The translations under genes were made by a program, and so were the position numbers. The notes under the pieces were generated by a model. The model was not told where the DNA came from. It did not search any database and was given only the letters and a program-made list of their open reading frames with translations. A DNA stretch of 64,000 bases, from assembly GCA_016800925.1 (NCBI GenBank), contig JABCPU010000115.1:112210-176209 (forward strand). The letters are read 5' to 3'. Below, piece after piece: positions 47,341 to 59,314 of this stretch; position 1 is the first letter of the stretch; every line of letters starts with the position of its first letter. This stretch comes from Suillus spraguei (taxonomy: Eukaryota > Basidiomycota > Agaricomycetes > Boletales > Suillaceae).

Positions 47341-50300
47341 ATGACTGACGCTGAGGGGTCACCAGCCCCACGACGCTCTCAGCGCGATAAAAAGCAAGTA
47401 AAACCCTATGCTTCAGGTCTGTGTCCCTTCATTTCTCTTGTTGGCATTGTTGATTCGAGATATTCGAGTAGGGAGCCAAAGTCCGAACAAGCGCAAGCGC
47501 AATGCGGAGGACGACCATGTAGATGTACAAGAAATAGGTGACGACGAGGTTGAAGCAGACGATGAGGATGATGCCGACGGAGTTGACGACGACGATGACG
47601 AACCAGACACCCGTCCAGTCAAACGAAAGGGAAAGGCCACCTCACCACGTAAACTAAAGGCGAAATCTAAGGGACCTCCACCTCCAAAGAAACCACGTAC
47701 GGCAAAAAATACTGGATCGAAACCTCAGAAAACCCCTAAATCAACCAAACGTAAAGCTAGAGCCAACGGAGACTTCGATGCAGACAGGCTGGCCACCGAG
47801 ACCAAGATTTCTGCAGATAATCCTCTTTTCAGTGCGTATGAGCCGATCACCTTGTATTTGCCTTGTTCATGTCTTCTTCGTAGACGCTATCATGAACCCG
47901 TCCGCGGCGCTGCAGTCCACCGCAGAGGACTTTTTGGACTCATTAACCCAGAGTCCGGGTGCTGCTCAGGCAGAACTTATTAACTGTATTCTACGAGCAT
48001 GTGGGTGCAATGACTCAGTGGATGCAGATGAAGTTCTAGACTATGACGGTGTTGTTGACTCGCTTAATAACTTTACTGAGGGACTGAAACAGGTACGAGG
48101 AAGACACTTTTAATCATAAGCTGTCGCTCACACTACCTAGGAAAATTCACCAATCTATCCCCTGACATCCAAGTTGCCAATTTTCAAGCATTTCCGAACG
48201 TCCTTGAGCGAGTTGATCTCACGCCTGGTTCTGAGCGCGGCCGACGTCGGAACACTGTACACGAGTGATATGGTAACGACACTGCAGACCTGGGTCGTCG
48301 CAATGAGCAGTTCACAGATTCGAGCGTTCCGACACACTGCAACAGCAGTTGCACTGGAGGTGGAGACTGCGCTGTGTCAGGTAGCAGCAGCAGTTGAGAA
48401 AGAGGCAGAGATTGTTGGGCGACAGCGCGAAGGAGAACGAAAGAGGCGTGCAGCAAATAAAGCCCAAAATGTGAGGGAGAAAGACTTGGATGGCAAGGCG
48501 GCGGAGGTGAGGAAACGTCGTGCTGCCGTCGCAGAGTATTTGAAGGAGATCGTGGATGGGTAAGTGTCTCGTTTACTCTATTCATTGTAGATCTTTTACC
48601 CGATGCCTTCTTCCCAGTGTCTTCGTGCACAGGTACCGCGATCTTGACCCGCATATCCGCGCTGAGTGTGTGCGTGCAATGGGCCATTGGTTTACACGCT
48701 ACCCTGCCCATTTCCTTGACGCATCCTACCTACGCTACGTTGGATGGGTTCTTTCCGACAGTGCCACGTCCGTCCGCCTCGAAGCCGTACGTGCTTTATC
48801 AGCAGTCTACGCACAGGCCGAGTACATCAGTGGTCTCATGAATTTTACCGCCCGCTTTAAGCCTCGCCTTCTCGAGATGGCAGCGCGTGATACAGAGCTC
48901 GCTGTGCGCACCGCTGTACTTGGCGTACTAGGTGCAATCGACCAGCACGGCTTGCTGGAAGACGAGGAACGGGAACAGATGTGTCAGCTCGTGTTTGATG
49001 GCGAGGTGCGCGTGAGGAAGGCGGTGGCTGGATTTGTTGAGGGTCTCTGGAATGAACTTATTGAAGAACGACTAGCGGGGCGCAAGGTGGGCGAGAAAGG
49101 AAAGGAACGGGCAGGTGCCAAGGCACTGGCGATGCTACTTGTGCGTTGGGATCGCGAGCGTGTGGAGGAAGAGGACGGAAGTCAGGACGGTTCGCAGAGA
49201 GAACTGGCTATGAGCGCAGACATTAAGGGACGTACGGCGCTTGCTGTGGAGGCTCTGTGGGATGACGTAGATTCTGCAAGCGGGTGGGAGGGACTTCTTG
49301 AGATGCTATTGCTCGATCATTCAGCCGGGGGAAGCGAGGAGGATTTGGATACCGCGGATGACTCCATCGCTGCTTCTGCGAAAAACACCGTAGACGAGGC
49401 GTGGCGTCTGACCGAGACAGAGGAAAGTGTATTGCTAGAAGTGCTCATCGCGTCGCTCCGAAGAGCAAAAGCTCTTGCTGGCACTACGAAAAAGGTGAGT
49501 GTCTCGAGTACGATATGAAGGCTAAGATTCATTGGTGGCAGGGCGAGGACGAGACGCTGATATCAGATCTCACTCGTGCACTGATTAAGGGTCTTCCGAG
49601 GTTGTTCATAAAGTACCAGACGGACGCCAACCGGATTGCGAACGTCTTGTTAATCCCACCCTTGATGAATGTAGAACTATATCTGGAGATGCGGATGATG
49701 ACTGTGAGTTTTGTTTTGTTGCCTCTGATCCATTTCTGTTCGGAGATTATTTAGTTCCTCAAGCATCTTCTCTTCTTATTCTTTGATACCCTCTTGCTTC
49801 TCTCCATGTCTAGCGACACTTACGTATGATGAACAGGCCTACGCCAATCTTTGGGATGATATCACCAAGCAATTCCTCTCCCACTCCGCTCAAACCGTGC
49901 TCTCCTCTGCTGTTATCTGCATTACGCATATTCTCTCTTGTCCCTCGCTCAGCAACACCAATAGCACAAAGATTTTGGAACTCGAGGACGAGCTTGCAGC
50001 GCAGCTTCGTGACGCTGTTGGCGGACGCGAGGAGATCGAAGTAGCTGGATTTAACGAGGACGAGGTGCTTGCGCTAAGTGCTGTGTGCGCGCGAGTGTGT
50101 GCACTAATAGGGACGAGAGATATGTGTGGATGGATGGAAGAGAGCGAGGGCGGGAAGCAAAGTTGTGTGTGGGATATCATAGCTGCACTCGTTGAGCGGG
50201 GACGGTTGGGGTACAGGGAAGAAGAGAGGGTGAGTTTTAATTTGTGCACTTCATTGAAGTGTGGCTGATTGGAATGGTGGTGCAGATGATCGAGCAGGGA

Positions 50301-52290
50301 CTCCAGGTCCTCGGGCTACATATCATGTGGAAGACACGAAGCTTGCCTGACGCTAAGGAGGCGACACCCGAAGATGAGAAATATATGGAAACTTTGCGCG
50401 AGCAACGAGACTCTCTGCTCGAGAAGCTAGTAGAATACGCAGTTGGTACGCAGTCGAATACTGCCGAAGCTGTAAAACGCACCGTATGTTTCTTCCATCT
50501 GGTTTTCCGACCTTGGAGATGCTGACACCACCTTCCCAGGCCTTCCAGAATCTTATGACATTGCACATTCTCTTCTGTGTGGAACAGACGACGACGCCAG
50601 ATGGACGTGTGCTACCGACTGCTGCATTGCCACTTGAGCTTGATGACGAAGTGCAGTATCGCTGTGCAGGGTTTGTCCAAGCCACAATTGAGCAGTATGC
50701 CGAGCTTCTCGAAGAAGGACAGGCCCCGGGGAAGAAGAGGCAAGTGATAGTGGAGAAAGCTCAGGCGAGGAGAATGTCCCTGCAAAAGGCAAGAAGGGCA
50801 AAACCAAAGCTAAGTCGCCTGTCATCAAAGGTCAGTCTTTGTACCAGGCACTTTCGTCGATCGCTGACAATTTTCGGTTACGACATGCAGAACAGCCACT
50901 GACGCGCACTCGTCTCGAGCAAGAGTACGTGTTTATGGGAACGATTTCTACGTTCCTAAGGGCTATTCGCGCAGGCGCTGTGCATGTGAGACATAGCGCT
51001 GTTCTACTCGCCCATTATGGACGGCTTGGGCCTGCGTTTGATCTTTGCACGAAGGTAATCATTGATTCTCTGCGTGAAGAGGGGATGTACCGGGAGAATG
51101 GTGATCTTGTGGTTGATGTCGTCACTCAGGCACTGAAGGAGGTAAGTCTTAAACGTGTTGTTTGTAGACGGTCGCTAATCAACTTCATTCAGTCGTTCAC
51201 ACTTGTCCTTGACTCTGTTGTTCGCGGGGAAGACCATGTGGTTGCTCTCGCCAAGCAGCTCGGGCAGAGCTTCATGATCCGCGGCGCACAGCTCTCGATC
51301 GTCAAGAAGCTTGACAGTCAATACATGGTGCAAACACACACAAACCTCCTTACCTGGATTGTGAAGCGCATTGGCACATACGAGGCGCTAAGAATAAAAG
51401 GGCGCGCAAGACGGCTATCTTGTTCTTCAAGGTGTTGCAGCCTCTTCTGGCAGCTGTTGATAGCCGAGACGCCTTAAGGATGTAGGTTGCAAGTCCTTCG
51501 AAAGGAATGGGGATTAACTGACAGAATGGTTCAGCAAAGCGCATATGGATCAGGTTCTTGCTCAGGCTAAGATCGAGGTTCCGCCATCATCCAAAATTTG
51601 GGAGCCGCAGCGAGCGTACGAGAAGAAGCTGTCTTCAATTATGGCAAAGGATAAAGGCATGTGCTACATATTTCAAACAGGCCTCCTGACTTATCCTCTC
51701 TACTAGGTGGTGCAAAGGGCAGAAAGGCTAAAGGTGCAAAGAGTGCAGCAATGGTCACTAGCGACGAATCGGAGAGCGAACCAGAACCCCGACCAGCCGA
51801 GGAAGAACCTCATACTCCGAAACCACGCCCGAAACCACGTCCTCTACGCCGTCAGCGGTCTCCTACGTCGTCTTTGTCAGAGCTTGAAACAAGCGACCCG
51901 GAGGCTGGGGTCCAGGAACGCATCGAAGAAGCCAATGAAAAACCCGAAGCTGAGGCGGAGGTCCATGCTGAGCACGAACAAGAGCAAGCCACACCGAAGA
52001 ACCGCCCTCCTCAAGCAACATATGGCAGGTCACCGACAAAGACACCATCCGTTGCTCCTGCATCTAATGGTATCACCCCTCCATCTACGCGAAAACGGCA
52101 GAGGACAGACGAGGATGGTGAGGATACTGAAGAGAAGAGTGTTGAAGCTATTGAGACTAACGGCGACGCCGCTACCCCCGGAGATGAAGCCCTCGAGAAG
52201 AGAGTCCATCGAATGAAATCATTTACAGGAGGAAACGTGCTCGTCATTAGTATGAGCCAGGATTTTTCGAGTTTTTATACTTATTTGTGA
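47341..52290 (+). CDS. SCC3: Cohesin subunit SCC3/STAG (stromalin)
   Basis: Start ATG 47341 (MTDAEGSPAPRRSQRDKKQV). Exons: 47341-47416, 47472-47831, 47884-48092, 48141-48559, 48618-49494, 49542-49703, 49837-50229, 50286-50483, 50540 onwards, a break at 51141/51193, then two more. The N-terminal tail is acidic/basic. The STAG helical domain contains FKHFRTSLSELISRLVLSA. The stromalin conservative domain reads VFVHRYRDLDPHIRAECVRA then MGHWFTRYPAHFLDASYLRY. HEAT-like repeats and EYVFMGTISTFLRAIRAG follow. The C-terminus is disordered and basic. It binds the kleisin and stabilises cohesin on chromatin in the nucleus. Odd points: a one-base frame change near 51393 (EALR to NKRARKTAILFF), another in the 50700-50800 linker (or a weak 50 nt intron 50744-50793), a GC-AG intron near 51659, and an uncertain C-terminus (a RRKRARH-stop frame ends at 52250). 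Confidence 0.9.
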
Positions 52291-52708
52291 CTTTCGACGT
52301 GGGTTTATCTTGCTATGTTGTAGGTACATATCACCAGGATTAGAGACCAAAATATACGGTTACCATCAACTGGTCATAAGAATGCGCATGAGGCTCTGTT
52401 ATTGTCATTGTACTGACAGTGAACAATCCTTTTAGAAATCCTAAGCAGGATTTTGATAGGATTAACTGGTAAAATTTCCAAATCTCTCAGCTGTGAGCGT
52501 CTCCGCAACTTCCACATTCCTCCCTCAGGGACCCGTTCCGTTCTGCGAAATCTAAGGCCATTGGCCACATGTTATGCAGTGAACTTTGATAGCTATTATA
52601 ATTCTCCCACAGGCTCAGCTGCGAATTGTCGGAATGCAGCCTAACCCAGGAAACACTACAAATACCCTCTCACTACATCTCGCTGAAGCGGCTCGAACTC
52701 TGTGAAAT
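52291..52708. other. 3' flank of SCC3
   Basis: No feature recognised; short AT-rich stretches only. Confidence 0.4.
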
Positions 52709-53176
52709 TTGAACGACACAAGCAATCCACGGGATAATTCTTCTTTGACTGTTTGGATGCAGACACCCGCCAGGTCCCGCCATGCCAGCCTCGTGCTCAG
52801 CACTCGGCCGCGTTCGGAGCTGTCTTGGCAAAGCAGTGGCTTAAAACTTAACGCTTATAAGGAACGTGGTATTCAGAGGCAGAGGGAAATTGATGGGCTG
52901 GAGCATGTTCACATCCAAACTGCCTTGCAGGTGCTCATCGTGCTCCTTCAGTTTGAGATCTTACCGCTCCTGTTTGACTTGGCCCTTACTGCCAATATGT
53001 GGACCCGGCAAATGTCGATATCTAGTGTCATCATTTGCACCACTGCGTTCGGCATCCTCTTCTACGCAAGTACCATCCCCGCGTCAATGTTGCGTCCGGA
53101 CAGTCCTTTTCAAATACCAGGAGCAGAACCAATGGAAGCTATCTTCAGAAAAGTCCTCCAGGAAAGACGACTTTGA
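52709..53176 (+). pseudogene. DUF6535 transmembrane protein fragment
   Basis: An open frame of 155 residues contains the late part of the DUF6535 domain: a GIQRQREIDGLEH motif (compare RQRKxDGL in the family), then two long hydrophobic segments (QVLIVLLQFEILPLLFDLAL and SSVIICTTAFGILFYASTIP), then SPFQIPGA, which matches the family's S/CPFQTP ending. The N-terminal helices are absent upstream, so this is a truncated copy. DUF6535 proteins are abundant, rapidly duplicating basidiomycete membrane proteins of unknown function. Confidence 0.65.
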
Positions 53177-53269
53177 CTCCTGATGGCCCATTCATTAGAT
53201 TGTCCGCCATACGCTGGATATCCACAAACACGGGGCTGCAGCTAGGATAGCCTCTCGTGCGACAGTCGC

Positions 53270-53491
53270 GGGATCTTAATCCTTCCGCAATCTACGCACG
53301 TCTATTGCCGTGATAAGGAAGGGATATTTGTCAAAGATGCATCCATGAGCCATGGCCTTGCCACACTTCGGAAGCATGGCAAGGCTATGGCCCATCTTTG
53401 GATCCACTGGCAAGTGCCGGCAATCCCTCAAGATGTGTTCCCAGGAAGCAAGAGCTGTTTCATTTGTGAATCAGTGATGCGTTCTTGGTAG
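53270..53491 (+). other. Unassigned coding-like remnant
   Basis: An open frame ends at 53491 and reads ...VYCRDKEGIFVKDASMSHGL, then ATLRKHGKAMAHLWIHWQVP and GSKSCFICESVMRSW. Composition looks protein-like, but no start, splice partner or family is recognised. It may belong with the DUF6535 fragment just upstream. Confidence 0.3.
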
Positions 53492-54018
53492 CATTTGACT
53501 CGTTAAGCACTGCCCGCAATTGCCAGACTCCAGCTCCTAATGACCTTATTTTATTACTGTTCCATGAATGACCAGTTTCCTTCGACTTTGAGTCTTGACC
53601 ATGGACTTGTGGATAATGTAAAGTAATAACTCACAACTTGAGCTGCTAGCTACAACTTGCAATCTATGAGTCCTTCGGGTATCTGAATTCAAGTTCCTCA
53701 AAGTCAAACGTACAGCACCCATTTTTACAACTGCCATGGTGTCGGATTGGACATAGCGCATATCGTAGCATAAAAACGATGCAGGAATTACAATTTTTGC
53801 CGAGTGAATGCTCAACCGAAGCCAAAATCCAACGACGAGTGGGAGGGATTGAAATGCAGAAAGCGCTGCACTTGCAACTCAGGGGAAAGAGAGACGAGAT
53901 ATAAAAAAATGCGAGTATTGCGAAACGATGATTGGATGGGCCCTCCTGTTCCCCACTTCTATTATGACAGTAGTCCGCCGGCCCTCCAGCTGAGGGAGAG
54001 AATGCCTCTCGAGTGCAT
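53492..54018. other. 3' flank of RPS30
   Basis: Nothing further recognised; presumably includes the eS30 3' UTR. Confidence 0.4.
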
Positions 54019-54422
54019 TTATTTCTCGGGATTGGGGTTCCTGGAAATAAGATCGTTTCATTAGTACCTCGAGATAACGACGAAGAATATGGGAGAGCGA
54101 TGGTGTGAAGGATCGGCTCATCGATATCATCTGAGATATAATACTCACATTCTCCGCTTGCCTCCGGGGAGTGTCGTTACGTTCACGAATCTGTCAGGCC
54201 AGTTAGCTTGAAATACAGAGGGGTTGAGGATGATACATACCTGCGGTTGTACAAGATGCGCTTCTTAGCACGGCCCTTTGGCGTTTTCTTCTTCTCCTGC
54301 TTGTCAACCTTTGGTGTTTGCGACTTGACCTTACCGGCACGCGCGAGAGATCCGTGAACTGTTCATGATGGGACGATCAGCATGCACAGATTGCGAGTAC
54401 GGCCAGCCTTACCTTTACCCAT
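54019..54422 (-). CDS. RPS30: 40S ribosomal protein eS30
   Basis: Four exons on the minus strand: 54422-54413 (10 nt, MGK), 54358-54241, 54190-54149 and 54040-54019. The joined product begins [20 protein letters not shown], continues [20 protein letters not shown] and [20 protein letters not shown], and ends PEK. This is the canonical stand-alone eS30 of fungi, without a ubiquitin-like fusion. All three introns have GT-AG ends and correct phase. Protein length (about 63 residues) matches the family. It is a structural component of the small ribosomal subunit near the decoding centre. Confidence 0.95.
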
Positions 54423-54829
54423 GGTGCTTGACGATGACGGGCTTCGACACTACATGCACGTGAGTAACCAATTTAGTGCTGTATAGTTTACAGACATAAG
54501 GTTTCGGAAAATGCCGAGTGCTCTTCTGGATTACATAATTGTAAATTATAACTATACATGGACCACGCATGTAGTTAGTAGATCGGTCCATGTATACTCG
54601 CAAGCCCGTATCAAACAGATAATATCATGAACGGCCAGCGACGTATCGAAGTAAATAAATATCTCATTGGGGTATACGTTAGTTCGTCATCATGCCAAGC
54701 TGTGCCAGCAGAACTTGTCGCTATCAAGACAGAAGGTAAGGGATGATTCAGAAAGTGTTGGCAAACGCACATCATCATAGAGAACACTATGGATAGCTCT
54801 ATTTTCTCGAGCACGAGGTCGCATGACAA
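54423..54829. other. RPS30 promoter region
   Basis: Intergenic stretch between RPS30 and the 3' end of the next minus-strand gene. No separate feature recognised. Confidence 0.4.
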
Positions 54830-57800
54830 TCACGTCGGACATTGGTCTCGGCCCAGCGACACATCCCTCAAACCAAGCAACCCAGACACAGAGCGTGGCC
54901 TGGAAGACGACTCGCTAGGAGTCTCTTGAAGAGTTAGACCCAGCATTTCGTACAGCTCTCTCTGAGCTTGCGCTAAGGCTCGAGCACCAGAAAATGATGT
55001 GTTCAAAGACCCTATATCGATAAATGTCGTCAGATGGAGAACTGTGAATGCAAGGGGAACTTGCCTAAAGAGCTACGACCAGACAGTTTCGACGTAACAA
55101 TGCCAACGGTGTGTGTAAAGGCAGCGGTGGAACCGGAGGAATGTTGTCTGAACTAGTGGACATCGACATCATCAAGCTCGTGCGAGTACCCGAGCTACTG
55201 ACAGAAGAGCGCTGACTTCGACTTTTGCTGACCGACCGCAAGCCTGCTTTAGACTGACGTATACTTGATTTCCGAACAGCCGAAACGCGCGCAGATCGTC
55301 TACATGACGGTCTTAGGGCTGCCGTTACTTCAACTTGCTCTCCGCGGCTCTCCAGAACCTGATCCGAAAGATTATCGAAATCCTGGGCGACATCCTCTGC
55401 TTGTTTCCACGCCTCATCTCTTTCAGCCTCCATCGAGTCGATTTGTTCTCGAAGTTTCTGAGCTTCGGCGACCTGTTTAAGGAAAGTCGTGTTGACCTTC
55501 CTCAAAGCCATGGCAAGGGAACTGGCAGAGTGTACATCGCGCAAACTTTTCAGTTGACCTAGTTGCTCGACAATAGCATGAAGCTCGTCAGTGAGCTGGT
55601 CAAGAGTCATGGACAGTTCAGAAAGCTCCTCCACGATGCGTGCAGCAGTCATAGAATCACACATGTCTGGACCATCCAAATGTCCAGCGAGGGCACCCAT
55701 AAGCTGCCACCGCTTGCGCACGAGCATCTTATACCTCGATTTCACGTCGGTGCGCTGCATTTCGAGACGATGGACTTCCTCGGGAATATCCACATCCAAC
55801 ATTTCTGTCCTGAGAAGACGGATAGACGAAGCTTCCGCAGACTGCTTGATAGCTCTTGAGACGATCGTTTGAAGCTCATGCTGAGTAAGCGTCCACTGAG
55901 CCGCCTCCATAGTCATTCCTCGCCACTTCGGGGGTGGTGTCTGAAATTTTGGTGTTGGCGTAGAAGCAGCAGCGGTCAGTTTGCGCCATGCATAGCCTGA
56001 TCCGGAACCATGAGCATAGCCACTGCCTACAGATGATACAGATCCATTACGCTCCCTGATACCAGGTACAAATGACCCAAGCGGTTGACCTGGACCGCTG
56101 GGTTTGCGTGGACCGATCGGCAGTGGCGGTCGGCCCTAGTTCGACTCCTAATATTGGCAGGCGGACTAGGGATAGCAGCAACGGACGGTGGACGGATGAT
56201 GAAATTAACTTCTGAGCCAGTTTCCTGTGACGACGCACCACCACTAGTGCCTGTTGCCAAAGGCATATCATTCTCATTTGAAATCACACTGTGATATGAA
56301 GGCGGAGCTATGAACGAAGGCGTGAACGAAGGCGATGAATTAACAGATGATGGTGGGAACGGGCTTCTTGGAGGAGTAGAGGGAGGGGGCGGCGAAACTG
56401 AGGGTAAAAATGAGGTACCAGCGACATGGAAATCAGACACAGGGCGTTGTAAATCGAGAGCTGAGGATATGCCCTTTGGAAATACCGCTTGCGGCTGAGG
56501 GCTGAGTAACTTGGGGTTCGGTGATGCGCCAGGACTAGACAAATTAGTGCTAGAAGGTTGAAAGTGAGGACCGAATGAAGATAGGTTAGCGCCTGGTGAA
56601 TTGGGTGGCGAGGTCAATGAGGATATGCTTTCAATGGGTATATGGAAGGGAGGGAGATGCATTTTGAGATCCTGGAAGAGGTACAGATGTTGGGGATAAC
56701 GAAGGCTTCTCGACCAAAGGGAGTGATTTTGATGTAAACGTGAATGAATTTGGGGAAGTAGTTGAAGGGATCGATGAGGCAACATTCGGTGCAAGCGCTG
56801 CAAAGCTTCATCCTCTTGCAGCTTATCGCTGCTTGTGGATACGGAATAGAGTGGGGAACATATAACGGGATCGACAAGGGATGATTTCACCTGGATTGCG
56901 ACTTCAATATCCTGGTCAGTTGTATGAGTCTTCTGTCCTATGACGGAAGACGTTGGAACGAGTGCAACTTCCGAAGTGTTCTCAGGAGGGACAGATTCCG
57001 GGGAAGGTGCTGACTTAATAGGTGACGAGGTAGACACCGGCCTGCGAGGAGCAGGAAACCTATTATCTCTCGTTAAGCCATCTTCTCGTGGTGCAACGCT
57101 CAGTGTCCGAGGCAATGAGCCTGTGCCAGCGAATTCTTGTGGTACCGGAAGGGTCGCCGATCTGGAGGCCTGAGGGCGTCCAGGAAGCTGGAGTGCTGTT
57201 GTGGGTGCAGAAAAGTTGGGGGAGAATAATGGAGTGAAGATGTTCGGAGTCTCAGGGAAGGTCTGTTCCCCAGTGGAAGAGGGGGGGCAAGTCGATGAAC
57301 TCCGCAACTTCGGGTCCACATTGATAGCATAATCCAGGAGGTCATACTCCTGGCTGACAGTGACGCGTTCAGGAACGCCAAGGCCACACTCCGCATGTTG
57401 ACGCTGTGCAAATATTCCTGTTAAAGAAAGCGGGCTAGCGTTGAGAATATCCAATTCTGCAGAAGCCGTCAATGGCATCTCGATGTGGCCAGCAGGAACT
57501 GCAGAAGTAGGGAACTGGGATAGAGATTGCACAGCAGAAGAGGCATTCAATACAGGAGTGTTTGGTGTTTCCGGGACAATGATTGAACGGGGGCGCTCGC
57601 CGATGGGAAGTCTGATCTGTTTTTTATTGCGTTGGAAAATGCTGCTCGACAGGACATCTGACGCCTTGAAACCTAAAGTACGTTGAATGACGACTGAAAA
57701 AAAACATGTAGACACTTACTTCTCCCACCCCTCACTGATGATGGCGTTGCTCCCTGTGCTCTTGCCCGGCGCTTCCTCAGGCTGACATCGCTTGATTTCG

Positions 57801-59314
57801 TCTGCAGGTGTGCGCTGGCATCAGAACTAACGGATGCAGCAGACTGTGAAGGCTCAGGAGAAACAAAGCGATACTCATCCAAACCATCCGTTGGACTAGA
57901 AGAGAATTCAGATGATTGGATCGAAGTGCTTGACACGTCTGCTCCCGTTTGATGAAATGATCGGTGTGATGAAGTCGTTACTGGTGTGTGAGAAGCAGTG
58001 TTTGGGGCGTCCGAATCAGTTTCATCCATCCTTGCGAACATACTGCTTGCAGCTATAGAACTGCCACTTTTCATTGGCCGGGCATCGCGAATTGACTGTG
58101 GCGACATTGGCGTTGTCGGCGCGGGAGAAGGAACCTCTGATATCCGAGAAATGCGTCTTGATAGCCCCGAATGCATGATGATATCAGGAGACCCATATGA
58201 AGCTTCAGATAATGGAGGCACTGTGGTATCGGGAGATTTTTGTTCTTCATCCGGGACAGCAGACATTTCCGATTGATCCAGAAGGAGTACTCCTGAGCCT
58301 GAAGGCAGGGGAGGCACAGGGGGTACAATTGAGTTACGACCGGAGTTGCGTGCAAGCGCAATCTCCGTAAGCAGATGGTCGCCACGAGGAAGGGTAGCAG
58401 AATCTTGACGCGCCATACCGCTGCGGTATCGTGATCCCCGATCACTTGAGGACAAAATGAACGAATTCGCGATAAGAGCACGAGCAAGAGTTGTGCCGGA
58501 TAAAGCGGACATATTTTCCGAATCCATAGGGGATGGAGGCGAGGTGCTCGGAAACGGCTGCAGATTCGTGCCCGAAGATTCGGAACTCGCTGTTGGCCGC
58601 CTAGTCGGTGTCTTGGTGGGAGCGATTTCGACTTCTGGTATGAAGATGGGGGAAGGGACTGACTTCTTCGAAGGGGGAGGCGTCTAAGAATGTCATTAGC
58701 TCATATCTCTAGAGTCGATAAAACGTGACGTAATCTCATGCCGCGACGGGGGGTATGGAGTAAGCTGATTACGAAAAGACGTACCATAGGATCAGACGGC
58801 TGCAGAGAGTTTGTGATAATGACCTCCTAGATGCCATAGTGAGATTTTAAAAATAGCGGACATGTCTAAGACGCACTTGAAATGAAGGACCCGGACTCAA
58901 ATCCTCCTTCGCGGTGTCCAGGGCGGTTGCTTCAGCTATCGCTAAATCTCGCAGTGGGCCCATAGGAAGGTTCCATGTAGAACTACGGGAACCGCGCCTT
59001 CCGTTCAATAGCTCTTGCGGGAACCAGTTATCCAGGGGTTCTGGGCTGTAATCCAATTGGACCAGAGAAGATCCGACATTCAATGGAGTGCGAGAAGGAG
59101 ATGTAGAAGCTCTATCGACAGATGGATCTCTGTCTGAGGGAACTTCTTCGGACATCCGAGAATCGACCGACTTCTCATGGATATCGAAGATCTCGTCTGA
59201 AGGAGCGAACAGAGGTAAGGGGGGTGACTGGTGCGGTCGAGGAGGTATGCCAGTAGATTTTGTCACCTTCGTCTTTCGATTAATATTCTTTCGCATGAAA
59301 TTCGTGAGGATCAT
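54830..59314 (-). CDS. Long Ser/Pro-rich disordered protein with C-terminal coiled coil, function unknown
   Basis: Exon 1 is 59314-58877 (MILTNFMRKNINRKTKVTKS; MRKN could be the start). A 15 nt exon lies at 58785-58799, a large exon at 58683-57720 and another from 57672. Most of the protein is Ser/Pro/Thr-rich low complexity with PPVPPLP motifs. The C-terminal part (about 55930-55300) is helical: AAQWTLTQHELQTIVSRAIK, EEVHRLEMQRTDVKSRYKML and LREQIDSMEAERDEAWKQAE. The last exon gives FSGARALAQAQRELYEMLGL and a stop at 54830-54832. The arrangement resembles an uncharacterised agaricomycete family. Oddities: a one-base loss near 56120 joins TRADR to PPLPIGPRKPSG, and the 56640-56830 segment reads Ser/Pro-rich only in a different frame. 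Confidence 0.7.

Noticed and set aside
48184..48711. 175-residue minus-strand open frame
   Set aside because: Antisense shadow of the STAG-domain exons of the cohesin gene.
53349..53391. 15 bp near-perfect hairpin (GCCATGGCCTTGCCA / TGGCAAGGCTATGGC)
   Set aside because: It lies inside a coding-like frame, is not followed by a T-run and has no partner feature; chance self-complementarity is the simpler reading.
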